This document shows positions 51,659-60,460 of a stretch of DNA of 64,000 bases, piece by piece. How positions within the stretch are numbered: position 1 is the first letter of the stretch; each line of letters opens with the position of its first letter. The DNA is from Streptomyces sp. NRRL F-5135. Lineage in GTDB: Bacteria > Actinomycetota > Actinomycetes > Streptomycetales > Streptomycetaceae. Position numbers and translations under genes: made by a program. The notes beneath the pieces were generated by a model, which did no database searches, had not been told where the DNA came from, and was given only the letters and a program-made list of their open reading frames with translations. The stretch covers positions 310,001 through 374,000 of the forward strand of contig NZ_JOHR01000007.1 of assembly GCF_000719775.1 (NCBI RefSeq), written 5' to 3'.

Positions 51659-52903
51659 TCAACGCGTCCGCGTCGTCGACTCCGCCCCCGTCTCCGTCTC
51701 CGTGCCCGTCTCCGCCGGCGCGCTGCCCGAGGCGACGATGCGGGACTTCTCCGCCGTCGTGTCCCGCCGGTCCAGCAGGCCCGCCGTCGCCGCGATCGAC
51801 AGGCCGACCAGTGCCAGCACCGCGCCCACCAGGGCCGGGGACATCCAGCCCCAGCCCGCCGAGATCGCCACGCCGCCGACCCACGCGCCACCCGCGTTGG
51901 CCAGGTTGAACGCCGAGTGGTTGGAGGCCGAGGCCAGCGTCGGGGCGTCCTTCGCCTTGCGCATGACCAGCATCTGGAGCGGGGTGGTGGTCATGAATCC
52001 GACCGCGCCCAGCACCACCACCGTCACCAGCGCCGCCCACTGCACGTGCACGGTGAAGCGGAAGGCGACCAGGACCACGGCGAGGGCGCCCAGCGACGCG
52101 TACAGCGTGGGCCGCAGCGCCCGGTCGGTCAGCGGGCCCGCGACCAGCGCGCCCAGCGTCATCCCGATCCCGAACAGCGCCAGGACCAGCGTGACGGACG
52201 ACTCGCCGAAGCCCATCACCTCGGTGGTGATCGAGGCCAGGTAGGAGTACACGGCGAACACCCCGGCGAAGCCGAAGACCGCGGTCACCAGGCCGAGCAG
52301 CACCTGGCGGTGGCCCAGGGCGCGCATCTCGCGGCCGACGTTCTGGTGCGACTCGACGGGGACGTACGGCACGAGCCGGGCCAGCGACGCCAGCGCGGCC
52401 AGCCCGATCAGGGTCACGACCAGGAAGGTGGCCCGCCAGCCCAGGTGCTGGCCGAGCAGCGTGGCGGCCGGGACACCGACGATGTTGGCGACGGTCAGGC
52501 CGAGGAACATCGTCGCCACGGCCCGCGCCTGCCGGCCCTCGTTCACCAGCCGCGCGGCGACGACCGCGCCGACGCCGAAGAACGCGCCGTGCGGCAGGCC
52601 CGCCAGCACCCGCCCCGCCAGCAGCCAGCCGAAGCCGGGCGCGAGCGCGGAGGCGAGGTTGCCGACGATGAAGAGCCCCATCAGCAACAGGAGCATCTTC
52701 TTGCGCGGCACACGGGAGCCGACGGCGGTGAGCAGCGGGGCGCCGATGACGACGCCGATCGCGTAGGCGGAGACCAGATAGCCCGCGGTGGGTACGGACG
52801 TGCCCAGATCGTCGGCGACGTTGGGCAGCAGGCCCATCATCACGAACTCGGTGGTGCCGATGCCGAAGGCGCTCACAGCAAGCGCGAGCAGGGCCAGGGG
52901 CAT
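51659..52903 (-). CDS. MFS transporter, DHA1-type drug/sugar efflux
   Basis: A 414-aa twelve-helix protein. MPLALLALAVSAFGIGTTEF then VMMGLLPNVADDLGTSVPTA is the AraJ/CmlA-like opening with GxLxTEFxxxGLLP. GRVLAGLPHGAFFGVGA is in helix 4 and a cytosolic SRVPRKKM loop follows helix 2. The C-terminal tail is Thr/Glu-rich. It is convergent with nadE. Start chosen at MPLALL with GGAAAGG upstream. Substrate unknown. Confidence 0.9.
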   Translation of the reverse strand: MPLALLALAVSAFGIGTTEFVMMGLLPNVADDLGTSVPTAGYLVSAYAIGVVIGAPLLTAVGSRVPRKKMLLLLMGLFIVGNLASALAPGFGWLLAGRVLAGLPHGAFFGVGAVVAARLVNEGRQARAVATMFLGLTVANIVGVPAATLLGQHLGWRATFLVVTLIGLAALASLARLVPYVPVESHQNVGREMRALGHRQVLLGLVTAVFGFAGVFAVYSYLASITTEVMGFGESSVTLVLALFGIGMTLGALVAGPLTDRALRPTLYASLGALAVVLVAFRFTVHVQWAALVTVVVLGAVGFMTTTPLQMLVMRKAKDAPTLASASNHSAFNLANAGGAWVGGVAISAGWGWMSPALVGAVLALVGLSIAATAGLLDRRDTTAEKSRIVASGSAPAETGTETETGAESTTRTR

Positions 52904-53143
52904 GAAAACAGAACCTTTCCGCAGTAAGACTTCCGGGAGGACCGGGGAGGATCCGAAGAAGCCGAAGAAGAGGGGAACGAGTAAGTACCTCCCCGGAACA
53001 AACCCTCTCAGGCGGATTGTTCCTGCGTGTGAACACGGGATTGCGACGGAGCTGTCGAACACGTCACATCCACCGCGCGGCGATCTTCCTCCCCGCGCCC
53101 GGGCCCGTGACCGCGGCCGGGCCCGTGCCCGCGCCCGGCCGCG
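52904..53143. other. Intergenic region upstream of the MFS gene
   Basis: 240 bp between the MFS start and the stop of the upstream EEP gene, same strand. 52904-53040 is AT-richer and probably holds the MFS promoter; 53085-53140 is a GC-rich block with GGGCCCG-type short palindromes that may terminate the EEP transcript. No ORF. Confidence 0.4.
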
Positions 53144-54178
53144 TCAGCCCAGTTCCACCCGTGCCGCTATCGGCAGATGGTCGCTGTCGGTCTCCGGCAG
53201 CGTCCACGACGACTTCGGCTCGATGCCCTTCACCATGATCTGGTCGATCCGCGCCATCGGGAACGACGCCGGCCAGCTGAACCCGTGGCCGTGCCCCGCG
53301 GCGCCCTGGGTCGAGCGCATCTGGGCGGTGATCGCGGTGAGTGAACGGTCGTTCATCGTGCCGTTCAGGTCGCCGAGCAGGACCACCCGGCGCAGCCGCT
53401 CGTGACCGATCGCCTCGCCCAGCGCGTCGGCGCTCTTGTCCCGCTGGTTGGCGGTGAACCCGGCGTGCAGCTTGACCCGTACGGAGGGCAGGTGCGCCAC
53501 GTAGACGGCGACCGGGCCCTCCGGGGTGGTGACCGTGGAGCGCATGGCGCGGACCCAGCCCAGCCGGATGTCCACCGGCTCGGTGCCGCTCAGCGGGTAC
53601 TTGCTCCAGAGGCCGACCGTGCCCTGCACGGAGTGGTACCGGTACGTCCCGGCCAGCGCTTTCTCGTACGTCGGTACGGCACCGTTGGGTAGTTCCTGGA
53701 GCGCGACGACGTCCACGCCCGACGCCGCGATCTCGCGCGCGGTACGGGTCGGGTCGGGGTTGTCCGCGTTGACGTTGTGCGTGGCGACGGTGAGGTCCCC
53801 GGCGCCCTTCGAGTCGTCGGTCTTGTCGGTCAGCAGCCCGCCGAAGGAATTCACCCAGACCGCGGCGGGCAGCAGCAGCGCGATCAGGGCGGTGGCGGAG
53901 CGCCGTACGAGCCCCAGGATCAGGATCAGGGGGATGACCACCCCGAACCACGGCAGGAACGTCTCGACCAGACTGCCCAGGTTGCCGATGGTGTTCGGGA
54001 TGCTCGCGTGCAGGAGCATCAACAGGCCGAACAGGACGGCGAACAGCGCGAGGACGATGCCGCGCCGCCAGATTCCCCGGCTTCGGCGCAGGCGGTCGAG
54101 CAGGGATCTGACGCGGGATCCGCCGGGAGGCTCCTCGCTGTCGGCCGTCACCGATCGTTCGGTGTATTCCTGCGTCAT
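53144..54178 (-). CDS. Endonuclease/exonuclease/phosphatase (EEP)-family membrane protein
   Basis: A 344-aa protein with a charged N-terminus, three hydrophobic segments (about residues 40-60, 68-90 and 93-110; VVIPLILILGLVRRSATALI) and an outer EEP domain from about 125 (THNVNADNPDP, VVALQELPNG, VVLLGDLNGTMND, TDSDHLPIAARVEL). Metal-dependent catalytic Glu, Asp, Asn and His are in place. Such proteins are membrane-bound nucleases or phosphodiesterases, exact substrate unknown. ATG 54178 chosen; an in-frame start 30 bp upstream exists. Confidence 0.87.
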   Translation of the reverse strand: MTQEYTERSVTADSEEPPGGSRVRSLLDRLRRSRGIWRRGIVLALFAVLFGLLMLLHASIPNTIGNLGSLVETFLPWFGVVIPLILILGLVRRSATALIALLLPAAVWVNSFGGLLTDKTDDSKGAGDLTVATHNVNADNPDPTRTAREIAASGVDVVALQELPNGAVPTYEKALAGTYRYHSVQGTVGLWSKYPLSGTEPVDIRLGWVRAMRSTVTTPEGPVAVYVAHLPSVRVKLHAGFTANQRDKSADALGEAIGHERLRRVVLLGDLNGTMNDRSLTAITAQMRSTQGAAGHGHGFSWPASFPMARIDQIMVKGIEPKSSWTLPETDSDHLPIAARVELG

Positions 54179-54366
54179 GTCCGCTGCCCTCACTGCCTTG
54201 CTCTGCACGCCCGCCCCTGACCCTAGGCGATGTTCGGGCCCCGCTCGCGCCGCTTGGGCGCGACCGTACCGCGACGGAGACGACAGGTGCCGGTCGGAGA
54301 GTTCCGATCATGGACGACGAGCCCGGCGGTGTGACAGAACACGCACGGGGACGGCGGGAGTTTTAC

Positions 54367-54436
54367 TTCCCGTACTCCCGTACTTCCCGTACTCCCGTAC
54401 TTCCTGTACTCCCCGCACCTCCCGTACTTCCCGTAC
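54367..54436. repeat. 17-bp imperfect tandem repeat (TTCCCGTACTCCCGTAC)
   Basis: Alternating TTCCCGTAC and TCCCGTAC units are repeated about four times, with one divergent segment (CCTGTACTCCCCGCACC). The block is between the TetR gene stop and the divergent-side EEP start (both minus strand), and no ORF overlaps it. Confidence 0.85.
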
Positions 54437-54480
54437 GGAAATGAGGCCGGGGGTTCGGGCCGCCCTGGCCGCGTTCGGGT

Positions 54481-55101
54481 TCAGCCGCGCGGGGCCAGTC
54501 CTTGGAGTACCGCCGTGATGATCTGTTCACCGAGATCCTCGTCCAGCGACCTGTCGGACCCGTGCAGGGTGCGCAGGAGCATGGGGCCGATCAGAAGGTC
54601 GCTCATCAGCTCCGCGTCGAGATCGTCACGGAGTTCGCCGGCGGCGACCGCGCGCCGGATCAGGTCGATCGTGGCGGCGCGCCGAGGGCCGACGATCTTC
54701 GTGTGGTACTCCTCCCAGAGCTTCGGCCGGCTCTTCATCTGCACGATGACGTTGTGCAGCAGGGTGGAGGAGCGCTGAGCCACCCCGCGCCTGCGCATCC
54801 GCTCCAGCATGACGGCCAGGTCGCCGAGCGCCGAGACTCCCGGCAGGTCCGGCTCGGGAGGTTCCATCTCCCGCAGCACGTCCACGAAGAGCTCCTCCTT
54901 GCCCTGCCAGCGACGGTAGATGGTGGCCTTGCCGACCCCGGCCGTACGGGCGATGCGCTCGATGGAGAGGGAGCCCAGCGGAACACCGTCCTCCAGCAGC
55001 TCGACGACCGCGTCCAGGATCGCCCGCTCGGCGGCCTCACTGCGCGGCCTGCCCCGCCGGTGCTCCGTGTCCCGCCCGCACTCGCGACGCTGATCCCGCA
55101 C
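54481..55101 (-). CDS. TetR-family regulator of the adjacent DHA2 exporter
   Basis: A 206-aa protein from a GTG with GGAG five bases upstream. The helix-turn-helix is at about residues 20-65 (RSEAAERAILDAVVELLEDG, SIERIARTAGVGKATIYRRW with QGKEELFVDVL). The C-terminal domain (RSSTLLHNVIVQMKSRPKLW) is of the TetR_C_16-like type. It lies 291 bp downstream of the DHA2 exporter gene on the same strand, separated by a terminator; the operator-like palindrome at 57047-57069 is its probable target. Confidence 0.9.
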   Translation of the reverse strand: MRDQRRECGRDTEHRRGRPRSEAAERAILDAVVELLEDGVPLGSLSIERIARTAGVGKATIYRRWQGKEELFVDVLREMEPPEPDLPGVSALGDLAVMLERMRRRGVAQRSSTLLHNVIVQMKSRPKLWEEYHTKIVGPRRAATIDLIRRAVAAGELRDDLDAELMSDLLIGPMLLRTLHGSDRSLDEDLGEQIITAVLQGLAPRG

Positions 55102-55280
55102 GTGTTCTCCGCCTCTCACCACGGCCGTTCGTCCCACGGCCGATTGTCGTACACGGCTCAGCCGCACGTCCCGGGCCGCCGCACGGTGCCCGGCACCTCC
55201 GTCCGCCCGGCCCTCCGTCGCCCGGCCCCTCCGTCTCGTACACGACCGCCGGCCACGACACCACGATCCGCCCACGCACG

Positions 55281-55323
55281 GCAGCCGCCCGTACGGCCGT
55301 GTCATGGCCGTACGGGCGGCTGC
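55281..55323 (-). terminator. Terminator of the DHA2 exporter gene (18-bp perfect stem)
   Basis: GCAGCCGCCCGTACGGCC and its exact complement around a 7-nt loop, 70 bp past the exporter stop. A 15-bp direct repeat (CCCGTCGCGCGTCAG x2) covers 55366-55395 next to it. Confidence 0.88.
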
Positions 55324-55392
55324 GCCTTCCAGCGGGGCCGGGAGCCGGCGCGCGGGGGCCGCCGGGCCCGTCGCGCGTCAGCCCGTCGCGCG

Positions 55393-57024
55393 TCAGCCCC
55401 GGACCGCGGGCTCCCGGGTGGCCGCCGCGCCGTCCGCGCCGCCGTCCGGAGTCCGCCGCGCGGCCCGCGGCCGGCCCGGCAGGAACAGCGCGACCACCAC
55501 CGCGCCGATCAGCGCCACGCCGGCCGAGCAGAGGGCCGTCACGTGCATGGCGTCGAGGAACGCGTCGTACGCCGAGCCGATCAGCGGCCGGCCCGCCGGG
55601 CCGAGCTCCCGGGCGGCGCCGAGGGTCGCCTCGATGGACTCCCCCGCCGCGTCCCGCGCGGAAGCCGGGACCGCGCCCAGGTGTCCCTCGATCCCGCCCC
55701 GGTACACCGCGGACAGCACGGAGCCCAGGACCGCGACCCCCAGCGCACCGCCCACCTGGCGGAAGGTGTTGTTGATCGCCGAGCCGGAGCCCGCCTTCTC
55801 GCGCGGCAGCGCCTGCATGACCGCGACGGTCACCGGCGGCATGATGTGGGCCATTCCCGTGCCCTGGACGAAGAAGACGACGCACAGCGCCCAGACGGGT
55901 GTGTCCCTGTCGAACAGGGCGAAGGCCGCCAGCCCGGCGCCCACCAGCACCAGGCCCGCCGTGCACACGGCCCGGGCCCCGAACCGCTCCACCACCAGCC
56001 TGGCCCGGGGCGCGAAGACCATCTGGGCCGCGGCGAGGGGCAGGATCAGCAGGCCGGCCTGGAGCGCGCTGTAACCGCGCACGCTCTGGAGGTAGAAGGC
56101 CGAGAAGAACGTCACCCCCATCAGCGCGAAGAAGACCAGCGCGACGGCGGCGACGGCTGCCGCGAAGGCGGGCTTCCTGAAATACGTGACGTCGAGGGCG
56201 GGATGGCTGCTGCGCTTCTCGTGCCGGACGAAGCCCGCCAGGACGGCCAGCCCGCCCAGCAGCGGTGCGAGCACGGTCACATCGGTGAAGTCGGCCAGTT
56301 CGCCGCCGCGGATGATCCCGTACACGAGCAGGACGAGGCCGATGACGGAGAGCACGACACCGAACGGGTCGATGCGGCCCGGCACGGGGTCCTTGGACTC
56401 CGGCACCAGCACCGCCATCGCGATCAGCGCGACGACGACCACGGGGACGTTGACCAGGAAGATGGACCCCCACCAGAAGTGTTCGAGCAGCAGACCGCCG
56501 GTGATGGGCCCGATGGCGATGCCGAGGCCGACGCTGCCGGCCCATACCCCTATGGCCTTGGGCTGTTCCTCGCGCTCGAAGACGTTCATCAGGACGGCCA
56601 GCGTGGCCGGCATCACGAAGGCGGCGCCGAAGCCCATCAGGGCGCGGTAACCGATCAGTTCGGCCGGCGACCCGGAGGCGGCGGCCAGCGCGGACGCGAC
56701 GCCGAAGACGAAGGTGCCGAAGAGCAGCACCTTCTTGCGCCCGATCCGGTCACCGAGGAGGCCGGAGGTGAACAGCAGACCGGCGAAGACGAGCGTGTAG
56801 GAGTTGATCGCCCACTCCAACTCGCTCTGGGTGGCGCCGAGACCGGTGGGCGAGGGGGCGGCGATGGTCTTCACCGCGACGTTCAGGATCGAGTTGTCCA
56901 GCACCACGATGAGCAGGCTGAACATGAGCACGCCAAGGATGGCCCAGCGGCGGCGGTGGACGGCTTCGGGGACACGGGGCACGGCGGCGGGGCGACCGTC
57001 GGTCGGGGGCGTGGCTGTGGACAT
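55393..57024 (-). CDS. DHA2 (EmrB/QacA)-type multidrug exporter
   Basis: A 543-aa fourteen-helix MFS protein. [16 protein letters not shown] is the DHA2 motif D1 (LDxTIVNVALP-like), [15 protein letters not shown] is motif A and [20 protein letters not shown] is motif C-type. It expels drugs or toxic metabolites by proton antiport. Start ATG at 57024 without a ribosome site; TAGTCT 7 nt ahead suggests a leaderless mRNA. A palindrome immediately upstream overlaps its -35 region, which fits repression by the nearby TetR. Confidence 0.94.
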   Translation of the reverse strand: MSTATPPTDGRPAAVPRVPEAVHRRRWAILGVLMFSLLIVVLDNSILNVAVKTIAAPSPTGLGATQSELEWAINSYTLVFAGLLFTSGLLGDRIGRKKVLLFGTFVFGVASALAAASGSPAELIGYRALMGFGAAFVMPATLAVLMNVFEREEQPKAIGVWAGSVGLGIAIGPITGGLLLEHFWWGSIFLVNVPVVVVALIAMAVLVPESKDPVPGRIDPFGVVLSVIGLVLLVYGIIRGGELADFTDVTVLAPLLGGLAVLAGFVRHEKRSSHPALDVTYFRKPAFAAAVAAVALVFFALMGVTFFSAFYLQSVRGYSALQAGLLILPLAAAQMVFAPRARLVVERFGARAVCTAGLVLVGAGLAAFALFDRDTPVWALCVVFFVQGTGMAHIMPPVTVAVMQALPREKAGSGSAINNTFRQVGGALGVAVLGSVLSAVYRGGIEGHLGAVPASARDAAGESIEATLGAARELGPAGRPLIGSAYDAFLDAMHVTALCSAGVALIGAVVVALFLPGRPRAARRTPDGGADGAAATREPAVRG

Positions 57025-57046
57025 GACGTAGAGACTAGAGGAATTT

Positions 57047-57069
57047 CGATACGGAACCGTCTCGTATCG
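57047..57069. promoter_or_regulatory. Candidate TetR operator for the exporter
   Basis: CGATACG (57047) and CGTATCG (57063) flank a 9-nt spacer; a second palindrome ACGG-AA-CCGT lies between (57051-57060). It covers the -35 region of the exporter promoter, whose -10 (TAGTCT) is near 57034. Confidence 0.65.
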
Positions 57070-57305
57070 GAATGCCTTGCGAACCTTTTACCGTGCGGCG
57101 GGTCCGGGAGCCGGCGGCCGTGCGGCGGGTCCGGGGGGCCGGCGGCCGTGCGCGACGTGCGGTCCGGCCTGGCCGGTCAGGCCGGCCGGGCGTCAGGCTG
57201 GGCGGACCGGTCAGGGCCCTTTCGCCGGTGGTGCGGGGATGCCACCATGGACGTGGTCCGGGGACGCCGACAGGGCGCCTCGAGATGACGAAAGGGCCAT
57301 GGGCC

Positions 57306-58319
57306 ATGACTCTTCAGGCTGCGACGAAGCCGCCCGCGGACGCGGGAACCCCGACGGACGCCACCCACGCCACCGACACCTCCGGCACGACGGAGACCGC
57401 GCGGACCACGGACACGGCCCGTACGGCCGGTACGGCCGGTACCGCTGACGCGGCGAGTGGCGTCGGTACGGCCGATACGGCCAAGGCGAGGAACCCCAAG
57501 GCGCTGTACGGCGGCAGGACGTCGCGCCGTATCACCGTCCACGACATCGCCGCCGCCAAGGAGCGCGGCGAGAAGTGGCCGATGCTCACCGCCTACGACG
57601 CGATGACGGCGTCCGTCTTCGACGAGGCCGGCATCCCCGTCATGCTCGTCGGCGACTCGATGGGCAACTGCCACCTCGGGTACGAGACGACCGTGCCCGT
57701 GACCCTCGACGAGATGGCCATGCTCGCCGCCGCCGTGGTACGGGGCACCGAACGCGCCCTGATCGTCGGCGATCTCCCCTTCGGCTCGTACCAGGAAGGC
57801 CCGGTGCAGGCCCTGCGCAGCGCCACACGGCTGGTCAAGGACGCGGGCGTGGGCGCCGTCAAGCTGGAGGGCGGCGAGCGCTCGCACGGGCAGATCGAGC
57901 TGCTGGTCCAGTCCGGCATCCCGGTCATGGCCCACATCGGGCTCACCCCGCAGTCGGTCAACGCGATGGGCTACCGGGTGCAGGGCCGGGGCGAGGAGGC
58001 CGCCCAGCAGCTGCTGCGCGACGCCAAGGCGGTCCAGGACGCGGGGGCGTTCGCGGTGGTGCTCGAACTGGTGCCGGCGGAGCTCGCCGCAGAGGTGACC
58101 CGCGTCCTGCACATCCCGACCGTCGGGATCGGTGCCGGTCCGCAGACGGACGCGCAGGTGCTCGTGTACACGGACATGGTGGGGCTCACCGGCGGCAAGG
58201 TGCCGCGCTTCACGAAGCAGTACGCGAACCTCCGGCGGACGCTGGGCGACGCGGCGAAGGCGTTCGCCGAGGAGGTCGTGGACGGAACGTTCCCGCAGGA
58301 GGAGCACACCTTCCACTAG
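57306..58319 (+). CDS. panB: 3-methyl-2-oxobutanoate hydroxymethyltransferase with Thr/Ala-rich N-terminal extension
   Basis: First committed step of pantothenate (coenzyme A) synthesis: adds a hydroxymethyl group to ketoisovalerate. The PanB core begins at about residue 73 (RRITVHDIAAAKERGEKWPM, LTAYDAMTASVFDEAGIPVM, LVGDSMGNCHLGYETTVPVT) and contains AVKLEGGERS and GIGAGPQTDAQVLVYTD. PanB is normally about 265-280 aa; here it has 337 aa because residues 5-60 are Thr/Ala/Asp repeats (GTTETARTTDTARTAGTAGT). An in-frame ATG 24 bp upstream is possible, and an internal start near the core cannot be excluded. Confidence 0.95.
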   Translation: MTLQAATKPPADAGTPTDATHATDTSGTTETARTTDTARTAGTAGTADAASGVGTADTAKARNPKALYGGRTSRRITVHDIAAAKERGEKWPMLTAYDAMTASVFDEAGIPVMLVGDSMGNCHLGYETTVPVTLDEMAMLAAAVVRGTERALIVGDLPFGSYQEGPVQALRSATRLVKDAGVGAVKLEGGERSHGQIELLVQSGIPVMAHIGLTPQSVNAMGYRVQGRGEEAAQQLLRDAKAVQDAGAFAVVLELVPAELAAEVTRVLHIPTVGIGAGPQTDAQVLVYTDMVGLTGGKVPRFTKQYANLRRTLGDAAKAFAEEVVDGTFPQEEHTFH

Positions 58320-58369
58320 GGCCTCTCCCGTAACGCCCTCTCCCGGCACCGCGCCCGGCCGGGCGGCCG

Positions 58370-58417
58370 CCGGCACCCCGGGCAACCTCACCCACGCGTG
58401 GGCTTGCCCGGTGCCGG
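58370..58417 (+). terminator. Imperfect stem-loop after panB
   Basis: CCGGCACC-CCGGGCAA and TTGCCCGGTGCCGG pair around a CACGCGTG centre with bulges. It starts 50 bp past the panB stop. Confidence 0.65.
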
Positions 58418-58538
58418 GTCACCTCCGGCGATCGCTCGCCGACAGATGCGGCCCTGCCGGGCGTCTGTCGCCGGGTCGTCCACAGGCTGTCGGTGGACTG
58501 TCGGCGGATTGTCAGTGGCGGATGCTGTGATGGGGCAC

Positions 58539-59567
58539 ATGACGCGAATCGACAAGAAACCGGACGGCGGCCGCACGGGCCATGCCGTAGAGGTGCGGGG
58601 GCTGGTCAAGCAGTACGGCGGGCCCCAGGGCACCCGGGCGCTCGACGGGGTGGACCTCGACGTGCGCGAGGGCACGGTCCTCGGTGTGCTCGGTCCGAAC
58701 GGCGCCGGCAAGACGACACTCGTCCGCATCCTCTCCACGCTCGTCCAGCCCGACGCCGGTACGGCCAGGGTCGCGGGGTACGACGTGCTGCGCCAGCCCC
58801 GCCAGCTGCGGCGCGTGATCGGTCTCACCGGTCAGTACGCCTCGGTCGACGAGAAGCTCTCCGGCCGGGAGAACCTCTACATGATCGGGCGGCTGCTCGA
58901 TCTCTCCCGCAAGGAGTCCCGCCGCCGGGCGGACGAGCTGCTGGAGCGCTTCTCGCTCACCGAAGCCGCCAGGAAGCCCGCGGCCCAGTACTCCGGCGGG
59001 ATGCGGCGCCGGCTCGACCTCGCCGCATCGATGATCGGCCGCCCGGCGGTCCTCTACCTGGACGAGCCGACGACGGGTCTCGACCCCCGTACGCGCAACG
59101 AGGTCTGGGACGAGGTGCGGAGCATGGTGGCGGAGGGGGCCACCGTGCTGCTCACCACCCAGTACATGGAAGAGGCCGAGCAGTTGGCGAGCGAGCTGAC
59201 CGTCATCGACCGGGGACGGATCATCGCGGGCGGTGGGGTGGACGAGCTGAAGGCCAAGGTCGGCGGCCGCACGCTCCAGATCCGCCCGACCGACCCGGCC
59301 GACCTGCCCGCGATGGCCCGCGCGGTCACCGAAACGGGGCTCGACGGCCTGTCCGGTGCCCAAGCGGTGCCCGAAGAAGGGCTGTTGTACGTGCCGATCC
59401 TCAGCGACGAACAACTGACCGCCGTCATCGGCCTGCTGGGCGAGCGCGGCCTCTCCATCGCCCACATAGGCACCCATCTGCCCAGCCTGGACGAGGTGTT
59501 CCTGGCCATCACCGGCCAGAAGACGGCCTCCGTGTCCGACACCGCACCCGAGGAGATCGCGGCATGA
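58539..59567 (+). CDS. ABC exporter ATP-binding protein, DrrA type
   Basis: A 342-aa ATPase. Walker A GPNGAGKTT (52-60), signature YSGGMRRRLD (151-160), Walker B LYLDEPTTG (Asp175-Glu176), and H-loop LLTTQYMEEAEQLA as in daunorubicin-resistance ATPases; the C-terminal DUF4162-like part with SLDEVFLAITGQ is typical. ATG 58530 is an equally possible start. It is coupled to the permease by an ATGA overlap. Likely exports a drug or lipid-like compound; the regulator at 60408 could be linked. Confidence 0.94.
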   Translation: MTRIDKKPDGGRTGHAVEVRGLVKQYGGPQGTRALDGVDLDVREGTVLGVLGPNGAGKTTLVRILSTLVQPDAGTARVAGYDVLRQPRQLRRVIGLTGQYASVDEKLSGRENLYMIGRLLDLSRKESRRRADELLERFSLTEAARKPAAQYSGGMRRRLDLAASMIGRPAVLYLDEPTTGLDPRTRNEVWDEVRSMVAEGATVLLTTQYMEEAEQLASELTVIDRGRIIAGGGVDELKAKVGGRTLQIRPTDPADLPAMARAVTETGLDGLSGAQAVPEEGLLYVPILSDEQLTAVIGLLGERGLSIAHIGTHLPSLDEVFLAITGQKTASVSDTAPEEIAA

Positions 59568-60460
59568 GCACGACCACACCTCCTTCCACTCCCTTCACTC
59601 CCGCCGCCGCCCCGGAGCGGACTCCCGCTCCCGGCCCCGGGCCCGGTGGCGGCGCCGATCCCGCCTCTGTCGGCGAGGGCCGGATCGGCCTGCGGTCCAA
59701 CCTCCGCCACATCGGCGCGCTGGTCCGGCGCAACGCGCTCCAGATCAAGGCGGATCCGGAGTCGATGTTCGACGTCCTGCTGATGCCGATCATCTTCACC
59801 CTGCTGTTCGTCTACGTCTTCGGCGGTTCCGTGGGCCAGAGTCTGGGCGGCAGCCGGGAGGACTACGTGAACTACGTGGTGCCCGGACTGATGGCGATGA
59901 TGGGCATGAACATCTCCATGGCCGTCGGCACGGGCATGAACGACGACTTCCGCAAGGGCGTCATGGACCGCTTCCGCACGATGCCGATCGCCCGGTCGTC
60001 GGTCCTGATAGCCAAGATCGTGGTCGAGATAGGCCGCATGCTCGTCGCCACGGCGATCCTGCTCGGCATGGGCTTCCTGCTCGGCATGGAGATAAAGACG
60101 TCGGTGGCGGAGCTGTTCGGCGCAGTCGGTCTGTCGGTGGCGTTCGGCGCCTCCCTGATGTGGGTCTTCATCCTGCTGGGTCTCACCATGAAGACGGCAC
60201 AGGCCGTGCAGGGAGTGGCCATGCTCGTCCTGATGCCGTTGCAGTTCGGCTCGTCGATCTTCGCACCGCCGACCACGATGCCCGGCTGGCTGCAGACGTT
60301 CACGGACTACAACCCGTTGTCGAACCTGGCGGACGCGGCCCGGAACATGATCAACGGCGGGCCGGTCGCGCACTCGGTGTGGATGACGCTGGCGTGGGCG
60401 GCGGGCATCACGCTGGTGACGGCGCCGCTGGCGGTGGGCAAGTTCCGCAAGAAGTCCTGA
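59564..60460 (+). CDS. ABC-2 type permease, DrrB type
   Basis: A 298-aa permease whose ATG overlaps the ATPase stop as ATGA. A Pro/Ala/Thr-rich N-terminus (1-45) precedes six helices: LMPIIFTLLFVYVFGGSVGQ, VPGLMAMMGMNISMAVGTGM (with NDDFRKGVMDRFRTMPIARS, the ABC-2 coupling loop) and later VAMLVLMPLQFGSSIFAPP. C-terminus VTAPLAVGKFRKKS. The last 53 bp overlap the convergent regulator gene. Confidence 0.93.
   Translation: MSTTTPPSTPFTPAAAPERTPAPGPGPGGGADPASVGEGRIGLRSNLRHIGALVRRNALQIKADPESMFDVLLMPIIFTLLFVYVFGGSVGQSLGGSREDYVNYVVPGLMAMMGMNISMAVGTGMNDDFRKGVMDRFRTMPIARSSVLIAKIVVEIGRMLVATAILLGMGFLLGMEIKTSVAELFGAVGLSVAFGASLMWVFILLGLTMKTAQAVQGVAMLVLMPLQFGSSIFAPPTTMPGWLQTFTDYNPLSNLADAARNMINGGPVAHSVWMTLAWAAGITLVTAPLAVGKFRKKS

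Noticed and set aside
54502-57288. Very long open frame on the plus strand opposite the TetR and DHA2 genes
   Set aside because: An antisense frame kept open by high third-position GC; its translation is Arg/Gly/Asp/His-rich without a fold, while the minus strand has clear TetR and MFS families.
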